Numbered from the stretch's first letter, positions 51,271-59,396 are shown. The stretch: DNA of 64,000 nt from Nonomuraea polychroma (GCF_004011505.1 NZ_SAUN01000001.1:2542001-2606000); one strand, 5' to 3'. Notes: generated by a model not told the origin, from the letters alone. A program made the numbers and translations.

Positions 51271-52491
51271 ATGTTCACCGGGCACATCCAAGAAGTCGGA
51301 ACAGTGGTGGCCGTCGACCGAGCTCGTATCGCGGTCAGAGCGCCCAAGGCCGCCGCGAGCGCGCTGAGTTCGATCTGCCTGAACGGCGTCGGGCTGATGA
51401 TCGTCCAGACCGAGCACGAGACGGACGTCCTGGAAGCCAGGCTTACGGCCGAGACCCGCCGCAGATCGACCCTCGACCAGATCCGGCCCGGCACGCGGGT
51501 CAACGTGGAGGCGCCGTTGGCGCTGGGCGACCCGCTGGGTGGTCACCTGGTCCAGGGCGCCGTGGATGCCGTAGGCAAGGTCGTAAGAGTCGACGACGAG
51601 GCCGGCGCGCGGCGGGTGTGGATCAAGCCGCCGGAGCGTTTTCTCCCGCTGGTCGTCCCCAAGGGGCAGATCGCGGTCGACGGCGTCAGCCTGACCGTCG
51701 CCGAGGTGTCCCGTGACCGGTTCTCGGTGGCGCTGATCCCCGCGACATTGCAGGCCACCGCGCTGTCGGAGCTGTCGGCGGGCGATCGTGTGAACCTGGA
51801 GCCCGACCTGCTCACCCGCCTGGTGCGGCGCTGGCCGTCCGACCCGGGACAGGCGGTGACCGAGGTGGTCGCGGCGCTGCCATGGGCGGGACGGGTCTCG
51901 GGCGGGCAAGGCGTGCAGAAGGCGGTGACGCAGCTCGCGTCCGGAGGAGCCGTGGTGATCTGGGATCCCGACCGGGAAGGTGAGGGCGACGTGGTGTTCG
52001 CGGGGGCGCGGTTGCGCCCGGAGGCGTTCACCTTTCTGCTCACCCAGGTCTGTGGCCATCCGACAGTGCCGTGCGCGCCTGAGGTTCTCGACCGTCTGGA
52101 GATCGGGCCCATCCCCGGACCCGGTGATCGGCATGGCACCCGGCCGCACGTCCCGGTGGACCTGGCCACCGGGACCGGCACCGGGGTGTCGGCGGCCGAA
52201 CGCGCCGCGACCGTACGCCGCCTGGCCCATCCGGAGTCCAGACCGGCCGACTTCCTCCGGCCCGGGCATGTCTTCCCGCTGGCCGCACGCCCTGGAGGTC
52301 TCGCCGAGCGCGCCGGTCACACCGAGGCCACCGTCGCCATGTGCATGGCGGCCGGGCTACCGCCCGTCGGGGTGTGCTGCGAGGTCATGAACCCCGACGG
52401 AACCATGGCCAAGGCCGCTGAGCTGGAGGTGGCCGCGCTGCGCTGGGGCCTGCCGCTGCTCGACGTGGACGATTTGAGGAAGCACCTGTGA
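51271..52491 (+). CDS. Riboflavin synthase-like / DHBP synthase fusion
   Basis: 406 aa. Residues 1-195 are a riboflavin synthase alpha chain (two lumazine-binding barrels; starts MFTGHIQEVG, second barrel IAVDGVSLTVAEV). Residues 210-406 are a DHBP synthase (RibB) with DREGEGD, GTGVSAAERA, PGHVFPLAARPGG and RAGHTEATVA, all key blocks present. In the first barrel the catalytic Cys position is Gly41 (LNGVGLMIV) and the second conserved His is Ala97 (GGHLVQGAVD), as in non-catalytic lumazine proteins. Thus the RibB half looks active and the RibE half looks like a ligand-binding domain. Normal RibB fusions carry GTP cyclohydrolase II, so this pairing is unusual. Confidence 0.85.
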   Translation: MFTGHIQEVGTVVAVDRARIAVRAPKAAASALSSICLNGVGLMIVQTEHETDVLEARLTAETRRRSTLDQIRPGTRVNVEAPLALGDPLGGHLVQGAVDAVGKVVRVDDEAGARRVWIKPPERFLPLVVPKGQIAVDGVSLTVAEVSRDRFSVALIPATLQATALSELSAGDRVNLEPDLLTRLVRRWPSDPGQAVTEVVAALPWAGRVSGGQGVQKAVTQLASGGAVVIWDPDREGEGDVVFAGARLRPEAFTFLLTQVCGHPTVPCAPEVLDRLEIGPIPGPGDRHGTRPHVPVDLATGTGTGVSAAERAATVRRLAHPESRPADFLRPGHVFPLAARPGGLAERAGHTEATVAMCMAAGLPPVGVCCEVMNPDGTMAKAAELEVAALRWGLPLLDVDDLRKHL

Positions 52492-53246
52492 TCACGGCCG
52501 GCCGCGACCTCTATGACGATCCCCGCTTCTGGGAGGGCTACCGTCGGCTCAGGGATTCCGGCGCCGGGATCAACGACGCCATCGAGATCCCGGCCATGAG
52601 CCGGATGCTCCCTCCCGCGGCGGGCGCCGCCGTCGTCGATCTGGGCTGCGGGGCAGGCGCGCTCGCCCGACGGCTGGCGGACGCGGGAGCGGCGCAGGTC
52701 TTGGCGGTGGACTCCTCCCAGCGGATGCTGGCGCTGGCCACCCCGCATCCGCGAGTCCGCTACCTGCACGCTGACCTGGACGAGCTCACGCTGCCCGCCC
52801 GTTCCGCCGATCTGGTGGTCAGCAGCCTCGTCCTGCACTACGTCGCCGACTACCCGGGGCTGGTCCGGCGCGTCGCGCACTGGCTGCGGCCGGGTGGACG
52901 GTTCGTCTTCTCGATCGAACACCCCATCTGCACGGCCGCCGATCCCATGACCGGCTGGCTCCAGATCGGCGGGGGCATGGTCTGGCCGGTCGACGACTAT
53001 GCCTCCGAAGGGCCTCGAACCCAGAACTGGATCATCGAAGGCGTGGAGAAACACCACAGGCGGCTGACCACGCTGATCGGCGGCCTGCTCGACGCCGGCC
53101 TGGAACTGACCGGCATCGACGAACCTGCTCCCGGCCCCGCCGCTCTCCGGAGCCATCCTCACCTGGCCGCACATCTCAGACGCCCGCCGCTGCTGGTGCT
53201 GGGAGCCCGGCGCGGGCACGCCGATCCCGCCGACGGAGAGGAATGA
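52488..53246 (+). CDS. Class I SAM-dependent methyltransferase
   Basis: 252 aa, GTG 52488 overlapping the fusion-gene stop (GTGA), so it is translationally coupled. SAM-binding motif I AVVDLGCGAGALARRL, Asp of motif II in AVDSSQRM, motif IV region SADLVVSSLVLHYVADY. The C-terminal part resembles small-molecule methyltransferases of the UbiE/Coq3 type. Its substrate is unknown; coupling to a RibB fusion invites a flavin- or lumazine-related molecule, but that is inference. Confidence 0.85.
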   Translation: MITAGRDLYDDPRFWEGYRRLRDSGAGINDAIEIPAMSRMLPPAAGAAVVDLGCGAGALARRLADAGAAQVLAVDSSQRMLALATPHPRVRYLHADLDELTLPARSADLVVSSLVLHYVADYPGLVRRVAHWLRPGGRFVFSIEHPICTAADPMTGWLQIGGGMVWPVDDYASEGPRTQNWIIEGVEKHHRRLTTLIGGLLDAGLELTGIDEPAPGPAALRSHPHLAAHLRRPPLLVLGARRGHADPADGEE

Positions 53247-53410
53247 CGATTGTCGTGAACGCCAACCCGTACCAGACGATCGGCTTCGGCTACTCCCGCC
53301 ACCGGCGCCCCGACCCCCGTATCGCCGACCAGACGGCCAGGCCCTGGAATCCGCCCAGACGGTGATCAACGTTGGCGCCGGAACCGGCTCCTACGAGCCC
53401 CGCAGCCGCT
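53243..53410 (+). pseudogene. Frameshifted start of a second methyltransferase
   Basis: ATG 53243 overlaps the preceding methyltransferase stop (ATGA). It reads NPYQTIGFGYSRHRRPDPRI as in a known methyltransferase N-terminus, then a one-base shift near 53340 moves the SAM-binding motif (AQTVINVGAGTGSYEP) into another frame. Similarity ends soon after about 53405. Only about 50 of roughly 250 residues remain. Confidence 0.75.
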
Positions 53411-53507
53411 GGGGGCCGGACAGGCGGTCTTCTGTCGAACGTGACCTCAGCGCGAAGGTAGCTCTGCGTGATGATGATGACAGTGTTCTGCCATGGGAGG
53501 GAACGCG

Positions 53508-54281
53508 ATGATCACGGTCGACGTGATGGACGGCATCGGGGTCGTACGACTGGCCCATGGCAAGGTCAACGCCCTGGATCTGGAGCTGTGCCGGACGATC
53601 GAGCAGACCATGCGCGATCTGGACGACCCGCGGGGACCCGTGAGGGCTGTGGTGGTGACCGGAGCCGGACGGGTGTTTTCGGCGGGCGTCGACCTCAAGC
53701 GCGTCCTGGACGGCGGCGCCGCGTACGTGGCGGAGTTCCTGCCCGCGCTCAGCGGTGCCTTCCGATCCGTCTTCGACCTGGGCAAGCCGGTGGTCGCCGC
53801 GGTCAACGGGCACGCCATCGCCGGTGGCTGCGTGCTCGCCGCGGCCTGCGACCACCGGATCATGGCATCCGGGAGCGGCACGATGGGGGTTCCCGAGCTG
53901 CGGGTCGGGGTGCCATTCCCGCACTCGGCGCTGGAGATCATGCGGTTCGCGCTGGGCCCGGTCGGCGCCCGCCGTGCGATCTTCGACGGTGCCAACCACG
54001 AGCCGGAGGCGGCCCTGGCCCTGGGCCTGGTCGACGAGCTGAGCGAACCGGACGCCCTGCTGGATCACGCGATGGCCGTTGCCGCCCGGCTGGCCACCGA
54101 CATCCCGGCCGACACCTTCCGCTGCACCAAGACGCAACTCCGGCAGGAGGTGAACGAGCGGCTCGACCGTGTCACCGAGCCGGCCACCGTGGAACTGTGG
54201 ACGACGGCGGCAACCGACGGCCGGATCCGGGCCTTCATGGACCGGACGGTAGGTTCCGGATCGACCCTCCGTGAGTCCTGA
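53508..54281 (+). CDS. Enoyl-CoA hydratase/isomerase-family protein
   Basis: 257 aa from ATG 53508, with GGAGGGAA directly upstream (better than the in-frame ATG at 53493). Crotonase fold: oxyanion-hole strands GRVFSAGVDLKRVL and VNGHAIAGGCVLAAACDH. The usual first catalytic Glu position reads GVPELRVGVPFPHSALEI, where Glu is present in PELRVG. It could hydrate, isomerise or hydrolyse a CoA thioester. Followed by an amidohydrolase on the same strand. Confidence 0.87.
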   Translation: MITVDVMDGIGVVRLAHGKVNALDLELCRTIEQTMRDLDDPRGPVRAVVVTGAGRVFSAGVDLKRVLDGGAAYVAEFLPALSGAFRSVFDLGKPVVAAVNGHAIAGGCVLAAACDHRIMASGSGTMGVPELRVGVPFPHSALEIMRFALGPVGARRAIFDGANHEPEAALALGLVDELSEPDALLDHAMAVAARLATDIPADTFRCTKTQLRQEVNERLDRVTEPATVELWTTAATDGRIRAFMDRTVGSGSTLRES

Positions 54282-54399
54282 CAGGATCGAATGGGGCGGA
54301 AGCGTGCGAACCCGCACCATAGCCGGACAGCCGGCAGGTCACTGGCCGTGACCGGCCTCGTCGGCCCTACCGGCGGCACCATGAGGAGGAGACATCGCC

Positions 54400-55218
54400 T
54401 TGCCGATCATTGATGTCTGGGCACAACACCCGACGCGGCGCTTCATCCAACACGACATGTTCGACTCCCTGCGCAACTGGTCCGGCACCTCCCTGCCACC
54501 CGACCAGCCGCCGCTCTCCGTCACCGTGGCAGCCATGGACGCGGCCGCCGTCGACCTGGCCCTGATCAGCGCTTGGTACGGGCCAGAAGGCGCGCTGATC
54601 TCCAACGACGAGGTGGCCGCCTTCGTCGCCGAGTCAGGCGGTCGCCTGGCCGGGGTCGCCTCCGTCGACCTGCGCAAGCCGATGGCGGCCATCCGCGAGC
54701 TCCGGCGGGCGGTCACCGAACTCGGCTTCAAGGCGTTGCGCATCGTGCCTTGGGTGTGGGAGCTGCCGCCCACCGACCGCCGCTACTACCCGCTCTACGC
54801 CGAATGCGTCGAGCTCGGCATTCCGTTCTGCACTCAGGCGGGCCACACCGGCCCGTTGCACCCCTCCGAGCCCGGCCGGCCCATCCCATATCTCGACCAG
54901 GTGGCGCTGGACTTTCCCGAGCTGACGATCGTGGCCGGGCACATCGGCTATCCGTGGACCACCGAGATGATCGCGGTGGCCACCAAGCACCCCAACGTCT
55001 ACATCGACACCTCCGCCCACACCGTTCGCCGCTATCCCGCCGAGCTGGTCGCGTACCTGAAGAGCCACGGCCGCGGCAAGGTGCTGTTCGGCACCAACTA
55101 CCCGATGATCACACCGCTCAAGGCACTGGATGAGCTGGATCAACTCGGGCTGGATGAGGAGACCCGTGCCATGTTCCTCCACGGGAACGCCCGGCGCGTG
55201 TTCCAGACGCTTCACTGA
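54400..55218 (+). CDS. Amidohydrolase-2 family hydrolase/decarboxylase
   Basis: 272 aa, TTG 54400 behind a strong GAGGAGGAG. Small metal-dependent TIM barrel of the ACMSD/gamma-resorcylate decarboxylase type: VAGHIGYPWTTEMIAVA (metal His), TSAHTVRRYP, LFGTNYPMITP and a C-terminal GNARRVF helix. The first metal motif is WAQHPTRRF instead of HxH. Members decarboxylate or hydrolyse aromatic acids and lactones; a link to the orsellinate-type PKS 6 kb away is possible but not supported by operon structure. Confidence 0.85.
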   Translation: MPIIDVWAQHPTRRFIQHDMFDSLRNWSGTSLPPDQPPLSVTVAAMDAAAVDLALISAWYGPEGALISNDEVAAFVAESGGRLAGVASVDLRKPMAAIRELRRAVTELGFKALRIVPWVWELPPTDRRYYPLYAECVELGIPFCTQAGHTGPLHPSEPGRPIPYLDQVALDFPELTIVAGHIGYPWTTEMIAVATKHPNVYIDTSAHTVRRYPAELVAYLKSHGRGKVLFGTNYPMITPLKALDELDQLGLDEETRAMFLHGNARRVFQTLH

Positions 55219-55254
55219 GGCGTACAGGAGCGAGCGGTCTGGCCCTGCTCCTGC

Positions 55255-55518
55255 TCATCCGTTCCCTGAGCTCGCGAGGAACCGGTTGATCAGCTCGGTG
55301 AGATCGCCGGGCTGCTCCGCGACCATGTTGTGGCTTGCGGCCAGCTCAACCACGTCAACGGTGCCCGGGAGGCCGTGGAGGTCGCGCCGTACCCCTCGGC
55401 GGAAAGCTTCCATGACCTCGCCGCCGTCCATTCCCGCCGGGTCCCGGTCGGACTCCCAGACGATGAGCGTCCTGGCGGTGATCCGGCCCAAGCCACCGCC
55501 GGTCATGGCGACGTTCAT
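55255..55518 (-). pseudogene. 3' fragment of an alpha/beta hydrolase
   Basis: Eighty-seven residues, starting at an ATG that overlaps the stop of the CMD-family gene (ATGA). They read TARTLIVWESDRDP (acid Asp strand) and ELAASHNMVAEQPGDLTELI (catalytic His), i.e. only the last third of the fold; the nucleophile elbow is missing. It is still translatable but cannot be a working hydrolase by itself. Confidence 0.7.
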
Positions 55519-56192
55519 GTTGCGTTCTCCGTGCCAGAGTCTCGCTGAGGGAGCAGGGTCTCCGCGGCCGTCCAAGCTCGGGCGAGCCCGAACTCCGCCA
55601 GGCCGCGGAGCAGGTCGCGAAGGGTGTCGTCGGTGGCCCCGGCCGACCTGGCGAGCTCGGCGTGCAGGCGCAGGGATTCGCCCAGGGTTTGGTAGAAGAC
55701 GTCCACGGTCAGGCAGGCGATCGCCCGCTCCCGGATGCTGAGATGCGGGCGGGCCCAGCGCTGGGCGAGCTGGTCTTCGGTGAAGGCGGCCAGCCCTGGG
55801 TCCACGGCCTCGAGACCGTGGATGGCGCGGGCCAGCGCTCCGGTCAGCGGCACCGGCTTGATCGGGTCGGTGTCCTGCGCCGGGGGCAGGCCGAGTTCGG
55901 TCAGGCGCTGGAAGGCTGGGACGAGGATGGGGTAGCCCACGTAGGGGGCCAGGTGGCGGTAGAGCTCCCGGATCGACTCCGGGTCCACCCCGTTGGCCAG
56001 GGCCATCTGGACGTGCATGGCCAGGGGCAGGTCCAGATGCGGGTGGCACAGGTCGGCGGTCAGGCAGACGAAGGCCTTCTCCCGCATGGTCAGGTGGGTC
56101 AGGCCCCACAGGTTGTGGCCCGCGCCGACCGCGAGCTGGGCGAAGACGGGGTCGAGCGCGACGAGGGCGTCGGCTCCGGCGAGCTGCGTCAT
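55515..56192 (-). CDS. Carboxymuconolactone decarboxylase-family protein
   Basis: 225 aa, ATG 56192. Two AhpD/CMD-like helical repeats: LTMREKAFVCLTADLC with HVQMALANGVDPESIRELYR, and LSIRERAIACLTVDVFYQ with HAELARSAGATDDTLRDLL. The CxxC of true AhpD peroxidases is absent, so a decarboxylase- or isomerase-like role is likelier. Co-directional with the SDR gene upstream. Confidence 0.85.
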   Translation of the reverse strand: MTQLAGADALVALDPVFAQLAVGAGHNLWGLTHLTMREKAFVCLTADLCHPHLDLPLAMHVQMALANGVDPESIRELYRHLAPYVGYPILVPAFQRLTELGLPPAQDTDPIKPVPLTGALARAIHGLEAVDPGLAAFTEDQLAQRWARPHLSIRERAIACLTVDVFYQTLGESLRLHAELARSAGATDDTLRDLLRGLAEFGLARAWTAAETLLPQRDSGTENAT

Positions 56193-56204
56193 GGTGTGCT
56201 CCGT

Positions 56205-57023
56205 TCAGGACAGGCCCAGCGCGCGCAGCCGCAGGGCATCGAGGGTGTACTGGGGGACGACGCGGCCGAGCGTGCTCATCAGCCGTGACTTCTTGCCGAC
56301 CGGGTAACGGGAGCGCGGCTTGCGCGCGGTAAGCGCGTGCAGCACGGCATGGGCGACCACGTCGGGGCTGGAGCCCGAGCGCTCCTCCTTCAGCCCGCTG
56401 GTGACCATGGTCCGGTAGGCGGCGCCGTACAGAAGCCTGCCCTCCTCGCCGATGGCGGCCAGCCGCGGTTCGACCTCGCCTTCGAGCTTGTCGACGGCGG
56501 CGGTGTGGATGGATCCGGGTTCGATGAGGACCGCGCGGATGCCCCAGGGCTTGACCTCCATGCGCAGCGCGTCGTTGAGGGAGCGGATGGCGTGCTTGGA
56601 GGAGCACAGCGGGCCGCCGAAGGGCAGGGTGATCCAGCTGCCGACCGAGCCGACGGTGACGACTCGGCCTTTCGACGCGCGCAGCTTCGGCAACATGGCC
56701 TGGGTGACGGCCACCTGGCCGAAGACGTTGACCTCGTACTGCCGGCGCAGCGCGTCCAGGGAGACGAACTCCAGGGGTCCGGTGACGCCGATGCCGGCGT
56801 TGTTGACCAGGGCGTCGAGATGACCGATGCGCTCGGCGGCATCGGCGATCTGCCTGGCGTCGGTGACATCCAGTTTGATCGGGGTGACGGTCGGGCCGAG
56901 CGCCTCGCCGTCGGCCTCTTTGCGGACTCCGGCGTAGACGGTGAAGCCCTCGCGGGCCAACAGAAGGGCGGTGGCACGGCCGATTCCGGTAGAAGCGCCG
57001 GTCACGAGGACGGTTTTCGACAT
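56205..57023 (-). CDS. SDR-family oxidoreductase lacking the catalytic Tyr
   Basis: 272 aa. Rossmann motif TGASTGIG, NNAG, catalytic Ser126 (GSVGSW) and Lys143 are present. The YxxxK tyrosine is Leu139: the sequence reads GGPLCSSKHAI where relatives have PYCASKHAL. Otherwise it is a classical SDR of the retinol/estradiol dehydrogenase-like type. It is therefore either inactive, or uses another mechanism. It lies between TrmO and the CMD-family gene, same strand. Confidence 0.88.
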   Translation of the reverse strand: MSKTVLVTGASTGIGRATALLLAREGFTVYAGVRKEADGEALGPTVTPIKLDVTDARQIADAAERIGHLDALVNNAGIGVTGPLEFVSLDALRRQYEVNVFGQVAVTQAMLPKLRASKGRVVTVGSVGSWITLPFGGPLCSSKHAIRSLNDALRMEVKPWGIRAVLIEPGSIHTAAVDKLEGEVEPRLAAIGEEGRLLYGAAYRTMVTSGLKEERSGSSPDVVAHAVLHALTARKPRSRYPVGKKSRLMSTLGRVVPQYTLDALRLRALGLS

Positions 57024-57045
57024 GAGTGGTCCTTCCGGGTCCGGG

Positions 57046-57510
57046 TCAGTAGTAGGCGCGCATCAGCTCGGTCGCCCATTCCGGTTGCACCGTCGGGCCT
57101 TGCGGGCCGAATTCGGCCATGTAGGGCTTGACGTCCAGAATCGGGGTGCCGTCGATGGCGTCCAGGCCGCGCACGTGGATGTCGAGACCTTCGACGGCGA
57201 GCAGGCGGCAGCGGGAGACGCCCAGTAGGTTCGGGCGGTTCTTGCCGCGCTGGGCGAAGATGCCGACCTTGGGCCAGTCGGGGTTGCCCCGAGGGTGACG
57301 GGCAGAGGTGTTGACCGAGGACGGGTCCACAAGATGGAACTGGAACACCACCTCCAGGTGCGAGAAGGCATCCAGCCCAGCGAGCGCCTCCGGCCCGAAA
57401 CGGGTCCCGTCGAGGCGGATCAGCGCCTGTTCGGTGTTCCAGTCGTCGTCGACAGCCTCGACGCGCCCGCCGACGACCGTTCCGACAGGCTCCACCACAA
57501 TGGTCCGCAC
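57046..57510 (-). CDS. TrmO/TsaA-family methyltransferase (intact copy)
   Basis: 154 aa from GTG 57510, with GGGAGG six bases upstream. TsaA domain with EPVGTVVGGRVEAVDDDW, LAGLDAFSHLEVVFQFHLVD, TSARHPRGNPDWPKVGIFAQ and LLGVSRCRLLAVEGLDI. The family methylates N6 of t6A37 in tRNA (TrmO) but some members act elsewhere. The canonical one is usually a single housekeeping gene; this copy is one of three in the window, so a specialised role is possible. It starts a unit with the SDR and CMD-family genes. Confidence 0.88.
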   Translation of the reverse strand: MRTIVVEPVGTVVGGRVEAVDDDWNTEQALIRLDGTRFGPEALAGLDAFSHLEVVFQFHLVDPSSVNTSARHPRGNPDWPKVGIFAQRGKNRPNLLGVSRCRLLAVEGLDIHVRGLDAIDGTPILDVKPYMAEFGPQGPTVQPEWATELMRAYY

Positions 57511-57523
57511 AGCGTTCCTCCCA

Positions 57524-57541
57524 TGGTCAGATGGCTGATCA
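57524..57541. repeat. Inverted repeat upstream of intact TrmO
   Basis: TGGTCAG-ATGG-CTGATCA, one mismatch from the perfect copy at 49246-49263. Conservation between duplicated copies, together with CGTACGGTC just upstream, suggests a regulatory element. Confidence 0.5.
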
Positions 57542-57642
57542 CGACCGTACGGCCCGCCGGTTCCGGCCGCATCAGTCATGGTTGCTGAAGGCTTGCGAGG
57601 CTCCCACCGGCTGATTAGGTAGGGAGCTGATCGCGTGGCCCG

Positions 57643-58239
57643 CTATCTGACCAGCGACTGAGCCTGCTGCTCCTCGGTCTTGAGCTGGCGGTTCTCCTTG
57701 ATGAGGAAGTAGATCAGCAGTCCGCTCATGATGAAGTGGCCGCCGGCGGTGTACAGGCCGGGGAAGTAGCCGCCCTTGATGATCGGGAAGACGAAGTGGG
57801 CGATGCCGTTGAGCAGGCCCGCGCCCAGGGCGTACCACCACAGGAAGAAGTTGGCCACCCGGATCCGGTAGAGGGCGCCCGCGCCGGCGAAGAAGTAGAG
57901 CGCGCCGAAGCCGAAGACGAAGACGAGCAGGAATTCCTTCTCCGGCCAGTCCCGTGGCGAGTCGAACAGCTCGACGATCTCGTGCGGGAAGCCGCCGGTG
58001 TACTCCTCGGCCATGTGGATGAGCTGGAAGCCCACCGCGCACAGGTAGATGGCGATCACTTTCCTGGACTTCACCGGGCGGGTGTAGCTGAAGGTCATCC
58101 ACCCACTCCAGCCCAGCACGCTGGCGATCACCAGGATGACGGCACCTTGTATGGGGAGGGTGAGCAGTGCCCAGGTGCAGAAGGCGGCGGCCAGCATCGC
58201 CATCACGGTCGCCGAGTAGGGTTCAGGTCGTTTGGTCAT
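57643..58239 (-). CDS. HXXEE-type integral membrane protein
   Basis: 198 aa with about six membrane helices. The motif HMAEEYTGGFP (helix 3) is the HXXEE signature, and a later His in GIAHFVFPIIKGGYFPGLYT fits the family's conserved pattern. Members are of unknown function, possibly metal-dependent membrane enzymes. It stands alone between the TrmO unit and the LAL fragment. Confidence 0.8.
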   Translation of the reverse strand: MTKRPEPYSATVMAMLAAAFCTWALLTLPIQGAVILVIASVLGWSGWMTFSYTRPVKSRKVIAIYLCAVGFQLIHMAEEYTGGFPHEIVELFDSPRDWPEKEFLLVFVFGFGALYFFAGAGALYRIRVANFFLWWYALGAGLLNGIAHFVFPIIKGGYFPGLYTAGGHFIMSGLLIYFLIKENRQLKTEEQQAQSLVR

Positions 58240-58619
58240 GGCCGAAACCGTAGGAAGATGGCGCCATCAGTCGCCTCCGTCACGTGACTGATGTGCGCCG
58301 TCGGGTGACACAGACCTTCGGGACGGGCGAGGTCACACTCGTCATCGCCGGGGTCTCGCAGGTGCCGGCACCGCTGCGGGTGAGCGCGCAGGCCGTCCAT
58401 CCCGCGAACGTGCGCCTGGAGCTGCGTTCGCTGACCGACGGCGCGTTCCTGCCGGCCGGGCTGCTGGTGGTGGCGTGCTCACCGGCCGCCTGTCCAGGCC
58501 CGTCGTGGGCGCCGCGAGCGCATCCGCGGCGGTCGCGGTCGTCGTGATGCTGCTGCGGCCGTACCTGCCCGCGGCCCAGCCGGAAGGCGCGGCGCCCATC
58601 GCCGAGGTCGGACGGCCAT
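58240..58619. other. Region with no recognisable gene
   Basis: Open frames on both strands cross this stretch (for example rightward from 58284), but none resembles a family I know and none has a convincing ribosome binding site. It probably holds further decayed sequence next to the LAL fragment. Confidence 0.5.
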
Positions 58620-58834
58620 ATGTGCAGGGTCGCGAAGGGCAGCTCCGCCTCGGCCTCGACGCCGGTGATCCGCAGCACCAGCAGATCATCTCCAGCCGTA
58701 CGCGCGGCCTCCTCCAGCAGCGCCGATTTGCCGATGCCCGCCTCTCCACGCACGACAACGGTGCCGCCCCGGCCGCTGCCGGCCTCAGCGATCATCCTCT
58801 GCAGAAAGGCGATCTCCGCATTCCGGCCGATCAT
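58620..58834 (-). pseudogene. 5' fragment of a LAL (LuxR-type ATPase) regulator
   Basis: From ATG 58834: MIGRNAEIAFLQRMIAEAG, Walker A GEAGIGKSALLEEAAR, then VTGVEAEAELPFATLH-type sequence (reads ITGVEAEAELPFATLH). This matches the first 70 residues of the intact regulator at 61008-63698. Beyond about 58620 the frame no longer resembles the family; the ATPase core and DNA-binding domain are gone. Confidence 0.75.
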
Positions 58835-58932
58835 GATGCCCTGACCTTACCTAACCGGCTCCCCAGGGCTGCGTGCGACTTCAGTCATCGTGACCTATTC
58901 GGCAGCGGCTGCGCTCTCGTACGGTCGGTCGT

Positions 58933-59396
58933 ATGGAGATCGTGGAGACACAGCCGGCGGGAACCGTCGTCGGCGGGCGGAGCGAGGCGTGCGACGACGA
59001 CTGGAACACCGTCGAGGCGTTGATCCGGCTCTACGAGACCCGCTTCAAGCCTGACGCCCTCGCCGGGCTGGACGCGTTCTCGCACCTGGAGGTGGTGTTC
59101 CTCTTTCACCTCGTGGAGCCGGCTTCGGTGCACACCTCGGCCCGGCGCCCCAGGGGCAAGCCGGAGTGGCCGCGGGTGGGCATTCTCGCGCAGCGAGCCA
59201 AGAACCGCCGAACAGGCTGGGCGTCTCCCGCTGCCAGTTGCTCGCCGTCGACGGCCTCGACGTGCGCGTACGAGGCCTGGACGCCATCGACGGCAGCCCG
59301 GTCCTCGACCTCAAGCCGTACATGGCCGAGTTCGGTCCGCAGGGCGAGGCCGTGCAGCCGGATCGGGCGACCGAGTTGATGCGCAACCACTACTGA
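58933..59396 (+). pseudogene. TrmO/TsaA-family gene with one frameshift
   Basis: Third copy. ATG 58933 gives MEIVETQPAGTVVGGR, and similarity runs through LAGLDAFSHLEVVFLFHLVE and ILAQRAKNR. At about 59208 one C is missing compared with the intact copy; after that the reading continues one frame over as LGVSRCQLLAVDGLDVRVRG to the end at 59396. A single-base deletion or sequencing error explains it. It directly precedes the FAD monooxygenase. Confidence 0.82.

Noticed and set aside
53508..55218. Treating the crotonase, amidohydrolase and FAD monooxygenase as tailoring genes of the PKS
   Set aside because: They are separated from the PKS by a strong terminator, opposite-strand genes and pseudogenes; the chemistry is compatible but the link is not shown.
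58284..58547. Rightward 87-codon frame with hydrophobic stretches
   Set aside because: Looked briefly like a secreted domain, but has no start signal, ends in Arg-rich sequence and matches no family I know.
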